Shown: positions 5,024-5,946 of the stretch, piece by piece
How the letters are laid out: every line of letters begins with the position of its first letter
Numbering within the stretch: position 1 is the stretch's first letter
Assembly (NCBI GenBank): GCA_019241805.1
Contig: JAFAWL010000162.1
Span: 1-5,946 of the forward strand
Length of the DNA stretch: 5,946 nt
Direction: 5' to 3'
From: Actinomycetota bacterium
GTDB taxonomy: Bacteria > Actinomycetota > Actinomycetes > Mycobacteriales > Jatrophihabitantaceae
The notes under the pieces: model-generated
Told to the model about the DNA's origin: nothing
Databases searched by the model: none
The model's input: only the letters and a program-made list of their open reading frames with translations
Position numbers and translations under genes: made by a program

Positions 5024-5946
5024 GGCCCGCGCCCATGAGAGTGGCGGCATGGCGACCGGCAGCGGCCGCGGCGAGGAAATAGGCGTGATCCTCGTCCAGA
5101 GAACGCCCCATCGTCGACAACGTCACCGGTAGCGCGCGCAGGGCCGCGTCCAACCCGGTGACGTCGACCTCGACCAGTCGATGCCGAGTAGTCAGCGCGG
5201 CGAGGTCGGCGGCCACGGCGGCGGCAAGCGAGGGCGGCAGGCCGCCCGGCACGACGAGGTCGGCGGCGGCCAGTGCGACCCGGCCGAATGCCGTCAGGCT
5301 GTGGTGCGACACGCCGCGATGGCGCTCGCGCGGATCGGCGTCGGACAGGCGCAGCGCGCCGATCGGTCGTCCGCCGAGCACGGCGACGGCGTTGACGACC
5401 TCGCCGGCGGCGACCCCGGAGAATCCCCACGGAGTGCCGGTGCCCAGATTTCCCGGCCCCTGGGACACGACGGCGACATCGGCGTGCAGCACGTGGCGGG
5501 CGGCCAAAAGGCCCGTGTGCACGGTGACCGATTCCAGGTCGCCCCCGAATGCCTGGCCGGTCGTCACGGTGCCGGCGAGCAACGGCGCCAGCCCGGCGAC
5601 CGTCCGGGAGTACCACAGGGGCAGAGCACCGCCGTCAGTGAGTACATAGACGACCCGGGCCTTGGGAGCGTCGGCCAGGATGCCCGCGACGACCGCGGGC
5701 AGGGCCGAGTGCAGGTCGGCGATGACGACGGGCAAGCCGTCGATCGAGGTGCTGGCCGAGATCACCGCGTGATGCGGCGAGTCCTGCTCGTCGACGCCGA
5801 GCACGGTTGCCTGCGACGGTGTGTAACGGGCCTTGACGATGTGGCCCGGGCCGATCGGATCCGGCGGTAGGCGGTCCGGGATGGCCACGACCAGGGCATG
5901 CCCCCCGGTGCCGAGCCCTAGGTCCAGCGCGGTGACGTTCAACACG
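5007..5946 (-). CDS. DUF3866 family protein (5' end outside window)
   Basis: The 312 visible codons match the actinobacterial DUF3866 family, whose biochemical role is not known to me. Recognisable stretches, in order, are LGTGGHALVVAIPDRLPPDP, HIVKARYTPSQATVLGVDEQDSPHH, VVIADLHSALPAVVAGILADAP, VVYVLTDGGALPLWYSRTVAGL, TVTTGQAFGGDLESVTVHTGLLAARHVL, VVSQGPGNLGTGTPWGFSG and HRGVSHHSLTAFGRVAL. The many Gly-rich turns and the HTGL, GVSHHS and DLHSALP motifs look like a soluble enzyme-like fold, but no catalytic assignment is safe. The frame is open to the right edge and the first visible residues (VLNVTALDLGLG) are internal to the family, so roughly the first 50 residues are missing. The stop (TGA, minus strand 5009-5007) lies inside the 3' end of pafA. 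I recall this family near pafA in other actinomycetes, which hints at, but does not prove, a link with the Pup system. Confidence 0.9.
   Translation of the reverse strand, partial: VLNVTALDLGLGTGGHALVVAIPDRLPPDPIGPGHIVKARYTPSQATVLGVDEQDSPHHAVISASTSIDGLPVVIADLHSALPAVVAGILADAPKARVVYVLTDGGALPLWYSRTVAGLAPLLAGTVTTGQAFGGDLESVTVHTGLLAARHVLHADVAVVSQGPGNLGTGTPWGFSGVAAGEVVNAVAVLGGRPIGALRLSDADPRERHRGVSHHSLTAFGRVALAAADLVVPGGLPPSLAAAVAADLAALTTRHRLVEVDVTGLDAALRALPVTLSTMGRSLDEDHAYFLAAAAAGRHAATLMGAGLTSSE

Noticed and set aside
5181..5870. Plus-strand open frame of 229 codons opposite the DUF3866 gene
   Set aside because: It is a shadow of a conserved minus-strand gene and has low-complexity composition.

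Overview
The window is high-GC chromosomal DNA from an actinomycete. It carries the 3' part of the Pup-proteasome gene cluster: the end of prcB (proteasome beta subunit), the complete prcA (alpha subunit), and the complete pafA (Pup ligase). Pup-proteasome genes in this arrangement, a M. tuberculosis-like SigL/RslA pair and a DUF3866 protein all point to Actinomycetes. The exact lineage cannot be read from the sequence; a Frankia/Nakamurella/Jatrophihabitans-like relative would be my guess.

Layout. 1-330: C-terminal part of prcB (+). 405-1244: prcA (+), with an unusually long acidic tail. 1266-1739: a Tat-exported Rieske [2Fe-2S] lipoprotein on the minus strand, convergent with prcA. 1740-1950: a divergent control region. 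1951-2361, 2358-2936 and 2933-3607 (+): a tightly overlapping operon of a small four-helix membrane protein, a SigL-like ECF sigma factor and its RslA-like zinc-binding membrane anti-sigma factor. 3656-5023: pafA (+). 5007-5946: a DUF3866 protein on the minus strand, running off the right end and overlapping the pafA 3' end by 17 bp.

How it fits together. PrcA and PrcB form the 20S core that degrades Pup-tagged proteins, and PafA attaches Pup. A redox or envelope-stress regulatory island sits between prcA and pafA. The most interesting feature is in the 211-bp gap between the Rieske gene and the membrane-protein/sigma operon. Two outward-facing elements share one architecture, CGAACC-N16-CGTGTC towards the Rieske gene and TGAACC-N16-CGTATC towards the sigma operon. 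Both match the promoter type I recall for M. tuberculosis SigL (TGAACC / CGTgtc). This predicts that the sigma factor activates its own operon and the Rieske lipoprotein together, with the zinc-binding anti-sigma factor as sensor and brake. A perfect 9-bp inverted repeat lies in the predicted Rieske 5' leader, and a weaker SigL-like element lies just before pafA.

There are no RNA genes, CRISPR arrays, insertion sequences or convincing rho-independent terminators. No gene-free stretch exceeds 300 bases.
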